Of a stretch of 64,000 nt of DNA, positions 16,534-24,757 are shown piece after piece (within the stretch, counting starts at the first letter, position 1; each line of letters begins with the position of its first letter). The notes under the pieces are model-generated. The model worked only from the letters and a program-made list of their open reading frames with translations, did not search any database and was not told the DNA's origin. Made by a program: the position numbers and the translations under genes. The DNA lies in assembly GCA_903831255.1 (NCBI GenBank), contig CAIKWZ010000013.1, positions 1-64,000 of the forward strand, written 5' to 3'. This stretch comes from an uncultured Alphaproteobacteria bacterium (GTDB lineage Bacteria > Pseudomonadota > Alphaproteobacteria > Caulobacterales > Hyphomonadaceae).

Positions 16534-18198
16534 TCAGCGGACCTCGTTCTCGGCGATGCTGACATCCTGAGGCGCCAGCGGCGAGCGCCCCAGCAGGAGA
16601 TCGGCCGCCTTTTCTCCGATCATGATCGAAGCTGCATTGGTATTGCCGCCAATCTGGGAGGGCATGACGGACGCATCCGCCACCCGCAGTCCCTTCACCC
16701 CGCGCACCCGCAGCTCGGCATCAAGAACCGAGGCTGGATCAGCCCCCATCCGGCACGACCCGACAGGATGATAGATGGTCTCAGCCGTCTCACGGATCCA
16801 GGCGTTGATCTCATCGTCGCTCCGAACGCCGGGCCCCGGGCGCTCTTCCGCCCCGCGGAACACATCCAGAGGGGACTGCCCGACCACCCGGCGCACAATT
16901 CCCACCGCATCGCGCAGAGTTCGCAGATCGCCCTCGGTCGCAAGATAGTTGGGATCGATCAGCGGATCATCGAACGGATCGGCGGATCTCAGGGAAACCT
17001 CGCCCCGGCTCTCAGGACGCAGCTGACAGACATGGACGGCGAAGCCGTCCTTCTGGGGGCGGGACCGGGCATGATCGAAGAAGTTGGCGTCGAACATGTG
17101 GAGCTGAATGTCGGGCAGCTCGAGTTCGGGACGCGTTCTCAGGAAGGCGCCCGCCTCAATGTGATTCGACCTCGCCGGCCCGGATCGATCGATCAGATAG
17201 CGCAGGCCCACAAGGGCGCGTCGCAAACCCTTGGTCTGGGAGTAAACCGTCACTGGCAGGGGACAATCCCACACCAGACCCAGATCGAGATGGTCCTGAA
17301 GATGGCGCCCGACGTCCGGGGATGGCGCAAGAACGGGCACGCCGGCCCGCTGCAGGGCCGCGCCCGGACCGATCCCAGAGAGCATCAGGATCTGCGGGGA
17401 CTGAAAGGCGCCGGCGCATACGACAACCTCACGCGAGGCGCGGATGATGCGGCGCTGAGCGCCCCGATCCGCCGCGATCTCAACGCCGACCGCCCGACCC
17501 TCCTCGATCAGGACACGCTGGACATGCGCCCGGGTGAAGATTTCAAGATTCTTCCGCGAAGCCGCTTCTCCGCGCAAATAGGCGGCCGAGGAGGACGCCC
17601 GGGCGCCGTCGCGAATGGTAGTCTGAAACAGACCGAACCCTTCCTGACTGCGCCCGTTAAAGTCCTCGGTCAGGGGGTATCCGGCCGCCTGACCGGCGCT
17701 GAGAAAGGCCTGATAAAGCTCGCTCGTCTCATCGGGCGTCGAAACCGTCACAGGGCCTTCGGTTCCATGATAGGCGTCGGAAAAGCGTTCATTGCGCTCC
17801 GACCTGCGGAAATAGGGCAACACATCGCGATAGCCCCACCCTGTAAGGCCCAGCTGACGCCAGTGATCGAAATCCCGCGCATGACCGCGAATATAGATCA
17901 TGCCGTTGATCGAAGAGGACCCGCCCAGACCCCGCCCGCGCGGCTGATAGGTCTCCCGGCCCATCAGATGGGACTGAGGCGCTGAGGAAAAGCCCCAGTT
18001 ATGGGGGCCCTTTTCCGGGAGGATATTGCCGGATCCCGACGGCATTTTAAGCAGCAGGGCCTTGTCCTCGGGCCCCGCCTCCAGAAGAGCCACAGTGACA
18101 GAGGGATCCTCGCTCAGCCGAGCCGCCAGAGCGCACCCGGCGCTCCCGGCGCCGACCACCACAAAGTCGAACCTCGCCTCGTCCTTTGCCTGCGCCAT
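16534..18198 (-). CDS. GMC-family FAD oxidoreductase (choline/alcohol dehydrogenase type)
   Basis: 554 aa, normal for the family. FAD-binding Rossmann motif VVVGAGSAGCALAARLSE (residues 13-30), GMC signature 1 GRGLGGSSSINGMIYIRGH (about 88-106), signature 2 GAFQSPQILMLSGIGP, and the C-terminal YHPVGSCRMG with the active-site His and later Asn-Asn region (GGNTNAAS). These enzymes oxidise alcohols such as choline or long-chain alcohols with a flavin and pass electrons to quinone or another acceptor. Substrate cannot be assigned here: no betaine genes are adjacent. The signal sequence is absent, so cytoplasmic. The 280 bases beyond its start to the next gene (18199-18478) contain only a hairpin. 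Confidence 0.9.
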   Translation of the reverse strand: MAQAKDEARFDFVVVGAGSAGCALAARLSEDPSVTVALLEAGPEDKALLLKMPSGSGNILPEKGPHNWGFSSAPQSHLMGRETYQPRGRGLGGSSSINGMIYIRGHARDFDHWRQLGLTGWGYRDVLPYFRRSERNERFSDAYHGTEGPVTVSTPDETSELYQAFLSAGQAAGYPLTEDFNGRSQEGFGLFQTTIRDGARASSSAAYLRGEAASRKNLEIFTRAHVQRVLIEEGRAVGVEIAADRGAQRRIIRASREVVVCAGAFQSPQILMLSGIGPGAALQRAGVPVLAPSPDVGRHLQDHLDLGLVWDCPLPVTVYSQTKGLRRALVGLRYLIDRSGPARSNHIEAGAFLRTRPELELPDIQLHMFDANFFDHARSRPQKDGFAVHVCQLRPESRGEVSLRSADPFDDPLIDPNYLATEGDLRTLRDAVGIVRRVVGQSPLDVFRGAEERPGPGVRSDDEINAWIRETAETIYHPVGSCRMGADPASVLDAELRVRGVKGLRVADASVMPSQIGGNTNAASIMIGEKAADLLLGRSPLAPQDVSIAENEVR

Positions 18199-18433
18199 GG
18201 AACGCCTCCGCTTGCCCGCAGCCCTCGCGCGGACCCGATTATCCGTTGGGTTATGGCGCTCTCATGAGACGAGGACAATGGCGGAACAGACATCTTGCGC
18301 GGGAGCGGCCTCGGCCGAACACTCGATCAGGACCCGCAAAATCGCAAACCGTCCTGACACGATCCGACCCCGAACTCCCCGGGCCAGGAACCGGCTGGAC
18401 CCTGATCCTGCCGCGGCTATGTCGTCCTTTTCC

Positions 18434-18451
18434 TGAGACGAGCGCGTCTCA
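18434..18451 (-). terminator. Hairpin downstream of the first cysteine-motif paralog
   Basis: TGAGACG (18434-18440) and CGTCTCA (18445-18451) are a perfect 7-bp stem with a 4-base loop, 28 bases past the stop of the adjacent minus-strand gene. No T-run follows on that strand, so this is a weak terminator or RNA 3'-end structure. Confidence 0.35.
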
Positions 18452-18478
18452 TGGATGGAGACCGCCTCGGAAGATCGG

Positions 18479-18940
18479 TCACTCCTCGACCCTTGCGCCC
18501 ATGACAGCCAGAGCGCAGCGATCGTTCGCGCACTCCTTCATGACGACCTCCAGGATGAACGCACCGTCCTCCTTCGGAACGACCTCCACCGCCGGAGCCG
18601 CGTCGGCAAACCGATCCCACTGAACGTCGACACCGTCCGGACCCCGAACCGTCATGTCGATATCGGAGCATGCCTCATCGCAAACGGCTGCGAATTGGTA
18701 TATCTGCCCCTTCTCTAAAGTGATCTCTGTGGCTCCCGCTTCGCCAGCCGAGAGCAATCCGGTCGTGATTTCGTACGCGATGTCATTGGCTTCAGCTATC
18801 TGAACATACTCAGACAGCTTTTGTTCAAGCTGACGGATCTGATCCTCGTTCAGATCACCGGAAGACGGCTCCTGCGCGCCAGCGAGCCCCCCGAACACAC
18901 ACAAACCCAGAGGAACAATCCACCGAAGCGCGCGCACCAT
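18479..18940 (-). CDS. Exported four-cysteine protein, tandem paralog 1
   Basis: 153 aa, start ATG 18940 with GGAGG upstream. Signal peptide with cleavage after GAQ near residue 23. The mature protein has a Glu/Gln-rich helix (residues 30-55), then the family core: GLLSAGE, YQFAAVCDEACSDIDMTV and, near the end, ECANDRCALAV. Cysteines are at 87, 91, 137 and 142 (C-x3-C and C-x4-C), suiting two disulfides. The DID next to the second Cys and the strand pattern resemble PPC-type beta sandwiches, which suggests a metal- or ligand-binding domain; this is inference. Three paralogs follow upstream in the same orientation. Function unknown. Confidence 0.75.
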   Translation of the reverse strand: MVRALRWIVPLGLCVFGGLAGAQEPSSGDLNEDQIRQLEQKLSEYVQIAEANDIAYEITTGLLSAGEAGATEITLEKGQIYQFAAVCDEACSDIDMTVRGPDGVDVQWDRFADAAPAVEVVPKEDGAFILEVVMKECANDRCALAVMGARVEE

Positions 18941-19000
18941 GATCGCATCATCCCTCCAATAGGCGCCCGAGGGTTCGGAGCCGCCTTCTCGGCAATCCTG

Positions 19001-19029
19001 ATCATGGCAGGCGCTTTTGTCACTCGGAA
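19001..19029 (-). promoter_or_regulatory. Putative promoter of paralog 1 (shared architecture)
   Basis: On the minus strand TTCCGA (19029-19024) precedes CATGAT (19006-19001) by 17 bases. CATGATCA here begins the same element found at the same distance from the start codon in paralogs 2 and 3: the TGATCA palindrome lies at 18999-19004, 59 bases before the ATG. The -10-like hexamer matches the consensus at 4/6. Confidence 0.45.
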
Positions 19030-19196
19030 TGACGAACCCGACCTGCAGTATCACCGCTGATCGTCCCAACGCTTACTTCGGTCAATGCAACGCCTCCCGG
19101 GCGATCGGTCGTCATGCATTCCAGCCTGAACTGAGGGGTCCGTTCTTAAACTCTCCTCGCCTGCGAGCGCCTCAGCGGTCGGCCCCACACCCTCAG

Positions 19197-19211
19197 AGGC
19201 TGACGCAGCCT
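19197..19211 (-). terminator. Hairpin downstream of paralog 2
   Basis: AGGCTG (19197-19202) and CAGCCT (19206-19211) form a perfect 6-bp stem with a 3-base loop, 16 bases past the stop of paralog 2. No T-run follows on the minus strand, so this is a weak terminator or 3'-end structure at best. Confidence 0.3.
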
Positions 19212-19226
19212 GCCCCGGAGGCTCGA

Positions 19227-19688
19227 TCACTCACGCGGCTGGGCGATGACGAGCGCCAGCGCACAGGGATTGCTCTCGCACTCCGCCATAAATACCTGGA
19301 CGGTGTAAACGCCGTCCGCCTCAGGAAACACATTCACCGCCGGAACATCGTCATTCGAGAGATCCTCCTCCACGATCCCACCGCCCGGATCCGACACCGA
19401 GATATCGATGTCGGAACACGAATCGTCGCAGACCCCCATAATGGCGTAGCCGCGCCCCTTCCGCAGTGTCACGTCCATCGAGCCCGTTTCGTCCGATGAG
19501 AGAAGCCCGACCATTGTTTCGTAGCCCAGTCCCTCGGCATCGATCTTTTCAATAATCTCAGCCGCTTCTCTCGTGATAGCTGCAATCTGAGCATCGCTAA
19601 GACCCAACTCGGACGTCTCCTGGGCTGAGACGTAGCCCGCGGACAGACACAGACTGAGCACGACAAGAACCCGAACCAGCCGAAGCAT
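19227..19688 (-). CDS. Exported four-cysteine protein, tandem paralog 2
   Basis: 153 aa, start ATG 19688 with GGAGG four bases upstream. Signal peptide ends SAQ near residue 23. The mature protein aligns without gaps to paralog 1 through the core: GLLSSDETGSMDVTL, MGVCDDSCSDIDISV and MAECESNPCALAL. Cysteines are at 87, 91, 137 and 142, identical to paralog 1. Mature protein is acidic. The long 461-base gap to the next paralog (19689-20149) carries a promoter near this gene and otherwise no supported gene. Confidence 0.75.
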   Translation of the reverse strand: MLRLVRVLVVLSLCLSAGYVSAQETSELGLSDAQIAAITREAAEIIEKIDAEGLGYETMVGLLSSDETGSMDVTLRKGRGYAIMGVCDDSCSDIDISVSDPGGGIVEEDLSNDDVPAVNVFPEADGVYTVQVFMAECESNPCALALVIAQPRE

Positions 19689-19748
19689 GAGACCTCCATC
19701 CATCAGGATGTCGCTCTGCAATCGAACGCAACCTGTCCGCCCCTATTG

Positions 19749-19778
19749 ATCATGACCGTCGGGAATTCGTCATTCGAA
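19749..19778 (-). promoter_or_regulatory. Putative promoter of paralog 2 (shared architecture)
   Basis: Minus-strand TTCGAA (19778-19773), 18-base spacer, CATGAT (19754-19749). The TGATCA palindrome at 19747-19752 lies 59 bases before the ATG at 19688, exactly as in paralogs 1 and 3. Between this element and the gene, the stretch GGGCGGACAGGT and the later GATGGATGGAG are also shared with paralog 3. Confidence 0.45.
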
Positions 19779-20149
19779 AAGTTGAGAGCGCGCTGCAGGT
19801 CGCGAGCGGAAGTCAATGTCGGGGACTTATCGCGACGGACGCATTTGAGAGACCTGAAGCAGGACGGTCAGGAGAACGAGAGGCGTCCGAGCCCATCCCA
19901 TGTCTCCTCCCAATGGCTCCACGAACCCGCCTCTGCCCTTTGACGATCCGGACGAAGAGGCCCCTATTTCGGGAAAGCGTTGACATAGGCCTGCCTATCT
20001 GGGGCCAGGTCTCGCTCTCTCCGATGACTTCCCCTCATCCGATCGCGGCGTTCGGAAACGCAACACCCGAGACATCCCCTCAGCGGGAGAGCCCGCAAGC
20101 GACCCGCCGAAGCGGTCAGACCTCAACCGGAGTGCCCTCTGACGACGGC

Positions 20150-20614
20150 TCATTCCTCCGATGCAAAAACGAGGATGGCTACAGCGCAGGGATCCTCTGC
20201 GCAGTCCGCCATGTCCACTTCAATGGTGAACTCGCCGTCCATCTCGGAAAAAATGGCCACAACCGGCATGTCGTCGGTTTCCATGTCCGCATCGAGGACG
20301 TCCCCGGCCGGATCGTAGACGGTGAAATCTATGTCGGAGCAGGCATCGTCGCAGATACCCACAATGGCGTATTCGCGCCCCCCCTCAAGACTGATGTCCA
20401 TCGTCCCGGTTTCGCCGGATGACAGAAGTCCGCCCATCGAGTCATAGACCTCCGCCCCGTCGGCTTCGGCCATCTCCTGAAGCTCCTCTATCTGACGTTC
20501 GAGCGCGCGGATCTGCTCACTGCTCAGGTCGGTCGCCGGCGCCTCCTGGGCTGATGCGTAACCTGCTGTGAGACAGAAACTCAGCGCGACAAGAACACGA
20601 CCTGCCCGAACCAT
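20150..20614 (-). CDS. Exported four-cysteine protein, tandem paralog 3
   Basis: 154 aa, start ATG 20614 with GGAG upstream. The signal peptide is nearly identical to that of paralog 2 (RVLVALSFCLTAGYASAQ). Core: GLLSSGETGTMDISL, VGICDDACSDIDFTV, MADCAEDPCAVAI, with cysteines at 88, 92, 138 and 143 (same spacing as paralogs 1 and 2). The signal, core and promoter similarity to paralog 2 suggest this is the most recent duplication pair. Exported, function unknown; mature protein strongly acidic (many Glu/Asp). Confidence 0.75.
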   Translation of the reverse strand: MVRAGRVLVALSFCLTAGYASAQEAPATDLSSEQIRALERQIEELQEMAEADGAEVYDSMGGLLSSGETGTMDISLEGGREYAIVGICDDACSDIDFTVYDPAGDVLDADMETDDMPVVAIFSEMDGEFTIEVDMADCAEDPCAVAILVFASEE

Positions 20615-20674
20615 GACCGCTCCATCCATCAAGGCGACACTCGGAGATCGGGCGCGACCTGTCCGCCCATACTG

Positions 20675-20703
20675 ATCATGTCGAGGCGCCTGTCGTCACG
20701 CAA
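20675..20703 (-). promoter_or_regulatory. Putative promoter of paralog 3 (shared architecture)
   Basis: Minus-strand TTGCGT (20703-20698), 17-base spacer, CATGAT (20680-20675); TGATCA at 20673-20678 is 59 bases upstream of the ATG. This is the best -35 of the three shared promoters. Confidence 0.5.
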
Positions 20704-20802
20704 AATTCCCACCCCCTGCTGATGGTCTTCGCCAGAGGCAGGCCTCAACGTGATCTCGATCCGGGCGAACAGCGACCAATCCCTCCCAAGGACAAAGACG
20801 CC

Positions 20803-21285
20803 TCACGACCCTTCCACCAGCAGGACGACCGCAACCGCGCATCTCTCAAAAGCGCATCGACGCATATCCACATGCAGCAGCCTTGTTGCGCTGTGAGGGG
20901 AGGTGACGATGGCGATCGGCATGCTGTCCTCAATGGCCTCAATCTCCACGCCCTCGATGCGATAGCCGTCGCTATCCGACACCTCGAAGTCGATCTCAAA
21001 ACAGCCAAAGTCGCACACGCCCGCAAGGGCGTACGTCCGGCCTGCTTCCACACTGAACTCAAGGACGCCTCTCTCGTCCTCGGGAAGGGTGAGGACAAGC
21101 GGTCCGTCGAGAAACTCGAACGGCGCGTCCGCCAGCACCTCCATCAGGTTCGTCAGCCGTTCATCCAGAGCCTCGGCCTGCTCTGGGGTGAGGTCATCCT
21201 CCGCCGCCGGCGGCGCCTGCGCCGAGGCGCCCAACGCCAACACGCAGACCGCTCCAAGAAGGGCGGCCAGACAGTAGCGGACCAT
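20803..21285 (-). CDS. Exported four-cysteine protein, divergent tandem paralog 4
   Basis: 160 aa, start ATG 21285 with GGGAGA upstream. Signal peptide ends SAQ near residue 23. The family core is preserved in divergent form: LEFSVEAGRTYALAGVCDFG then CFEIDFEV, and MRRCAFERCAVAV at the end. Cysteines at 91, 95, 144 and 149 keep C-x3-C and C-x4-C with a slightly longer interval between pairs. It lacks the shared TGATCA promoter and follows the 67-aa gene by 82 bases, so it may be read from the DUF1499 transcript. Function unknown. Confidence 0.72.
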   Translation of the reverse strand: MVRYCLAALLGAVCVLALGASAQAPPAAEDDLTPEQAEALDERLTNLMEVLADAPFEFLDGPLVLTLPEDERGVLEFSVEAGRTYALAGVCDFGCFEIDFEVSDSDGYRIEGVEIEAIEDSMPIAIVTSPHSATRLLHVDMRRCAFERCAVAVVLLVEGS

Positions 21286-21367
21286 GACGGCTATCTCCCA
21301 ATCGGGCCCTAAACGACCCGCACGACCCTCCGACCGAGGGGCCCGTTGTCGGCAGCTCTGCGTCCGC

Positions 21368-21571
21368 TCAGCGGCGGGGCGCCTTCAGCGTCTCTTCATA
21401 AAGAGCCTGAACTTCATGGCGACGGATCGCCTTCTCAAGATCAGCCAGCGCCCGCTCGCGCAGCGAGTTTTCGAAATGCGCCGCCGTCTCCGCACGCAGC
21501 TCCTCATAGATCGCCGCCCGGGCGGCGGCGTCCGGAGATCCGGCCTCCGCCAGACGACGAAAAACCCGCAT
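21368..21571 (-). CDS. Small helical protein of unknown function
   Basis: 67 aa, no signal peptide, no cysteine. The sequence is almost wholly helix-prone and charged (AIYEELRAETAAHFENSLRE, then a KAIRRHEVQALYEE helix). It starts 14 bases after the DUF1499 stop on the same strand, which supports it as a real downstream gene, though its ribosome binding site is weak. Cytoplasmic. I do not recognise the family with confidence. Confidence 0.5.
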   Translation of the reverse strand: MRVFRRLAEAGSPDAAARAAIYEELRAETAAHFENSLRERALADLEKAIRRHEVQALYEETLKAPRR

Positions 21572-21585
21572 GAACGGATCGCTCG

Positions 21586-22353
21586 TCAGGACCCAGCCTC
21601 CGCCTTCCCGTAGGCCGCGGCGAAGTCCCTTATGCGCTTTGCGTTCGCGCCGAGATCAGAAAGGCCGACGCGGGACTTCGAACGAATGTCGATGCGGGAG
21701 CGGCCCTCGCCCGTCTCGCTGACCCGCACCACGAAGTCGTCCTTGAACCCGAACCAGAAGGAGGTCGCAACCGCCTCAACCGTTTGGATACCCAGCTCGT
21801 CGCCCTCCCCGATTACGGTCATTCCCATCTCTTCGATCACCGCCTTCGCGCGCGCGGCGACATCGAGGCTGGAGCCCTTAACGTCCAGGGGCGCGATGTC
21901 CGGGTAGGCGAGCGTCTGCGCCTCGGAGATCAGCATGGGAGGGGTCGAGCCCGGAGCGGGATCGCGACCGACATAGTCGGCCGGATTGGCGCGCTCAGCG
22001 AGGGCGCCGGCGACAATCCGGGGCGGATTGGAGGCATCTGTCGTGATGTCGTGAATGGAAGGAACCTTGCTGGCCGCAGAGGCCATCAGGATCGGAACGA
22101 GAGAGGCGCCTCCCGACATCGCAAAGGCGATGGCGGCGATGGGCAGATGGGACTTCTTCTTAAAGAAAGCCGTCGCCAGGGCGATCAGCGACAAGAGGGC
22201 CAGGACCACTACAGGAATCGCGGCTCCCAGAAGCACCCCCAGTCCGGCTGTCACGCTCCAGAGCCCGAAGCGCACGCCCGGGCCCGCCAGAAAAATCGCA
22301 AGCGCCGCGGCGATCGCCGCAAGGGACACCCCCGTTATGATCCGTCCGAGCAT
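21586..22353 (-). CDS. DUF1499 membrane protein
   Basis: 255 aa. ATG 22353 with GAAGGGA nine bases upstream is preferred over ATG 22404. Residues about 1-110 contain three to four hydrophobic segments (starting GRIITGVSLAAIAAALAIFL). The C-terminal part (about 125-250) is DUF1499: PPRIVAGALA, ISEAQTLAYPDI, FWFGFKDDFVVRV, RIDIRSKSRVGLSDLGANAKRIRDF. The RSKSRVGxSDLGxNxxRI pattern is the family signature. DUF1499 proteins are widespread but uncharacterised. First gene of a likely small operon with the 67-aa protein and perhaps paralog 4. Confidence 0.82.
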   Translation of the reverse strand: MLGRIITGVSLAAIAAALAIFLAGPGVRFGLWSVTAGLGVLLGAAIPVVVLALLSLIALATAFFKKKSHLPIAAIAFAMSGGASLVPILMASAASKVPSIHDITTDASNPPRIVAGALAERANPADYVGRDPAPGSTPPMLISEAQTLAYPDIAPLDVKGSSLDVAARAKAVIEEMGMTVIGEGDELGIQTVEAVATSFWFGFKDDFVVRVSETGEGRSRIDIRSKSRVGLSDLGANAKRIRDFAAAYGKAEAGS

Positions 22354-22574
22354 GCTTTTTTCCCTTCGCGGCGTCTTTTCGAACCTCACGCTAACGTGAA
22401 ACATCCTTCCCCGAAAGGGTATCCGTGAAACCAGCGATATGACGGGACTTCAACCCGGGGTCACATGCGCCAGACCATTGGACTGTCCGGCTGCGGCATG
22501 CGAGAGAGCCTGATCGTATGCCGACCTTACCCCCTCCGTTGGGGCAAGGCCGGTCCGAGATGGGAGAAGCGGGC

Positions 22575-23294
22575 ATGACCGGGGTCCTGAAACGCGCAGC
22601 GCCGCTGCTCATTCTCCTCGCCGTCATCGTCCTTGTCATCGCCTCCGGGGCGGGGCGCTATCTCAGCCTCGATGCGCTCGCAGAAAATGAAGCGCGCCTG
22701 CAGCAGGCCGTCGCCGCTCAACCTGTCCTCGCTTTCGGCGCCTTCGTACTTGTCTATGCGCTCGCCACCGCCGTCAGCCTGCCAGGCGGCAGCCTGCTCA
22801 CGCTGGCGGGCGGTCTGATGTTCGGAACGTGGATCGGCGGAAGCGCCACCGCCATCGGCGCCACGATCGGGGCCGTCGGGGTCTTCCTCGCCGTGCGCAC
22901 CTCTTTCGGCGCAGCCCTGCGGCGAAAGGCGGAGGCCTCCGGCGGACGGCTCAAAAGCCTGATGGATGGACTTCAGCAAGGCGCTTTCGGCTATATCCTG
23001 ACCCTGCGCCTCATTCCGCTTTTTCCCTTCTGGCTGGTGAACATCGCCTGCGCGCTCGCCCATGCGCCGCTGCGCGCCTATACGCTCGCCACCTTGCTCG
23101 GCATCCTGCCCGCCACCTTCATTTACAGCGGCATCGGCGCCGGCCTCGGCGCCGTGATCCGGCAGGGCGGCCAGCCTGATCTGGGCATCATCCTCAAACC
23201 CGAGATCTTCGGCCCGCTCCTCGGCCTCGGCCTCCTGTCGCTGGGCGGAACCCTCTATCAGCGCTGGTCGGCAGGAAAGACCCCCAGGCCATGA
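22575..23294 (+). CDS. TVP38/TMEM64 (VTT-domain) membrane protein
   Basis: 239 aa. ATG 22575 is favoured: GGGAGAAG at 22562-22569 is well placed, while the upstream ATGs at 22518 and 22560 are not. One N-terminal hydrophobic segment is followed by the VTT core: SLPGGSLLTLAGGLMFG, SFGAALRRKAE, GYILTLRLIPLFPFWLVN and LGILPATFIYSGIGAGLG. DedA/VTT proteins are membrane scramblase-like or transporter-like proteins. It overlaps the following FAD reductase by ATGA (23291-23294). In other bacteria the same two modules are often adjacent or fused, so they probably form one membrane redox unit; the substrate is unknown. Confidence 0.88.
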   Translation: MTGVLKRAAPLLILLAVIVLVIASGAGRYLSLDALAENEARLQQAVAAQPVLAFGAFVLVYALATAVSLPGGSLLTLAGGLMFGTWIGGSATAIGATIGAVGVFLAVRTSFGAALRRKAEASGGRLKSLMDGLQQGAFGYILTLRLIPLFPFWLVNIACALAHAPLRAYTLATLLGILPATFIYSGIGAGLGAVIRQGGQPDLGIILKPEIFGPLLGLGLLSLGGTLYQRWSAGKTPRP

Positions 23295-24712
23295 CACGAA
23301 AGCCACTGTCCGCCGACATGATCGTGATTGGGGCCGGATCCGCCGGCCTCTCCGTCGCCGCCGGCGCCGCCCAGCTCGGTCTCAAGGTGATCCTGTTCGA
23401 AAAGGGCGAGATGGGCGGGGACTGCCTCAATGCAGGATGCGTCCCCTCGAAGGCTCTCCTGTCCGCCGCCCGAGCGGCAAAGGCCGCACGCGGCGCGCCC
23501 GCCATGGGGGTGACCGGCGCCCCGGCGCAGGTCGACTTCGCCGCAGTATCCGATCATGTCCGGCGCGTCATCGCCGGGATCGCGCCTCATGACAGCCAGG
23601 AACGCTTCGAAGGCCTCGGGGTCCGCGTTGTGCGCGAAGCGGCCCGGTTCACGGATCGACGGACCGTCGCAGGCGACACCCTCACCGCTACGGCGCGAAC
23701 CTTCGTCATCGCTACAGGCTCGCGCGCCCTTATCCCGAACATCCCCGGCCTTGCGGACGCCAATCCTCTCACCAACGAGACGATCTTTGACTTAACCGAG
23801 GCGCCGAAGCGCCTCCTGATCATCGGCGGCGGGCCGATCGGATGCGAACTCGGACAGGCCTTCCGCCGACTGGGGTCGGAGGTGGCTCTGATCGACGCCG
23901 GCGTCATCCTGCCTCGGGAGGAAAGATCGGCCGCCGCCCTGGTCGAGGCGGAACTCCGGGCCGACGGGGTTGAACTCTTTCCCGGAACTCCGGTTCTGAG
24001 GGTCCGGCCAGGCCCTGAGGTCGATATCGTCATCGGCGGACAGGTCCATACGCTGAAGGGTTCGCACCTTCTGGTCGCCGCGGGACGCCGACCGGTTCTC
24101 GAGGGTCTCAACCTCGAAGCCGCCGGGGTCGCGTTCGGCCCTGACGGCATTACGACAGACCGCTTCCTCAGATCCTCCAACCGACGCATCTACGCCGCCG
24201 GAGATGTCGCCGGTCGGGGACAGTTCACTCACCTCGCCGGGGCTCACGCTTCGCTTATCGTGCGCCGGTCGCTTTTCGCCATGCCCGTCAATGCGGACGC
24301 CCTGATTGTCCCGCGCGTGACCTATACGGATCCGGAGATCGCCTCCATCGGCCTCACCTCCGAGCAGGCCCGTGACCTCTACGGGACGCGTATCCGGATC
24401 CTATCAGCGCCTATGTCCGGTAACGACCGCGCGCAGGCCGAAGGCGATGTCCGGGGGTTCGGACAGATCATCGTCGGCCCTGGCGGGCGCGTGCTCGGCG
24501 CCTGCCTTGTGGGGCGGGGCGCAGGCGAACAGATCCTCTTCTGGTCGCTGGTCATGTCCGCCGGCACGCCCCTCTCGAAGGTCGCCAGCTCCATCGCGCC
24601 CTATCCGACCCGAAGCGAGATCAATAAACGCCTCGCCGGCCTCAATTTTACAGATGCGCTGTTCTCGCCGCGCACACGGGCCCTTGTTTCGGTTCTGAAA
24701 CGCCTGTCATGA
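23291..24712 (+). CDS. Dihydrolipoamide-dehydrogenase-like FAD reductase (mercuric-reductase-like subgroup)
   Basis: 473 aa. FAD loop VIGAGSAGLSVAAGAA (residues 12-27), redox disulfide GGDCLNAGCVPSK (Cys45, Cys50), NAD(P) loop LLIIGGGPIGCELGQAF, and the C-terminal dimerisation domain. At the position of the E3 catalytic His-x4-Glu the sequence is PYPTRSE: Tyr instead of His, as in mercuric reductases. It lacks an N-terminal metal-binding domain and the C-terminal Cys-Cys of true MerA, so mercury reduction is not supported. It is translationally coupled to the VTT-domain membrane protein and probably reduces a quinone or disulfide substrate at the membrane. Confidence 0.88.
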   Translation: MTRKPLSADMIVIGAGSAGLSVAAGAAQLGLKVILFEKGEMGGDCLNAGCVPSKALLSAARAAKAARGAPAMGVTGAPAQVDFAAVSDHVRRVIAGIAPHDSQERFEGLGVRVVREAARFTDRRTVAGDTLTATARTFVIATGSRALIPNIPGLADANPLTNETIFDLTEAPKRLLIIGGGPIGCELGQAFRRLGSEVALIDAGVILPREERSAAALVEAELRADGVELFPGTPVLRVRPGPEVDIVIGGQVHTLKGSHLLVAAGRRPVLEGLNLEAAGVAFGPDGITTDRFLRSSNRRIYAAGDVAGRGQFTHLAGAHASLIVRRSLFAMPVNADALIVPRVTYTDPEIASIGLTSEQARDLYGTRIRILSAPMSGNDRAQAEGDVRGFGQIIVGPGGRVLGACLVGRGAGEQILFWSLVMSAGTPLSKVASSIAPYPTRSEINKRLAGLNFTDALFSPRTRALVSVLKRLS

Positions 24713-24757
24713 TTGTCAGGGCCCGCGGCTGAGACGCGGCTCATGCAAGGAGACCTC

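Noticed and set aside
16483-17985. Long open frame opposite the GMC oxidoreductase (500 codons)
   Set aside because: It lies wholly antisense to a gene with complete family motifs; long mirror frames are common in GC-rich codon usage. The same applies to frames opposite glnE, ccmF, glpK and the FeuQ-like kinase.
23291-24712. Mercuric reductase
   Set aside because: The enzyme core is MerA-like, but the C-terminal Cys pair and N-terminal metal domain of MerA are missing and no other mer gene is present.
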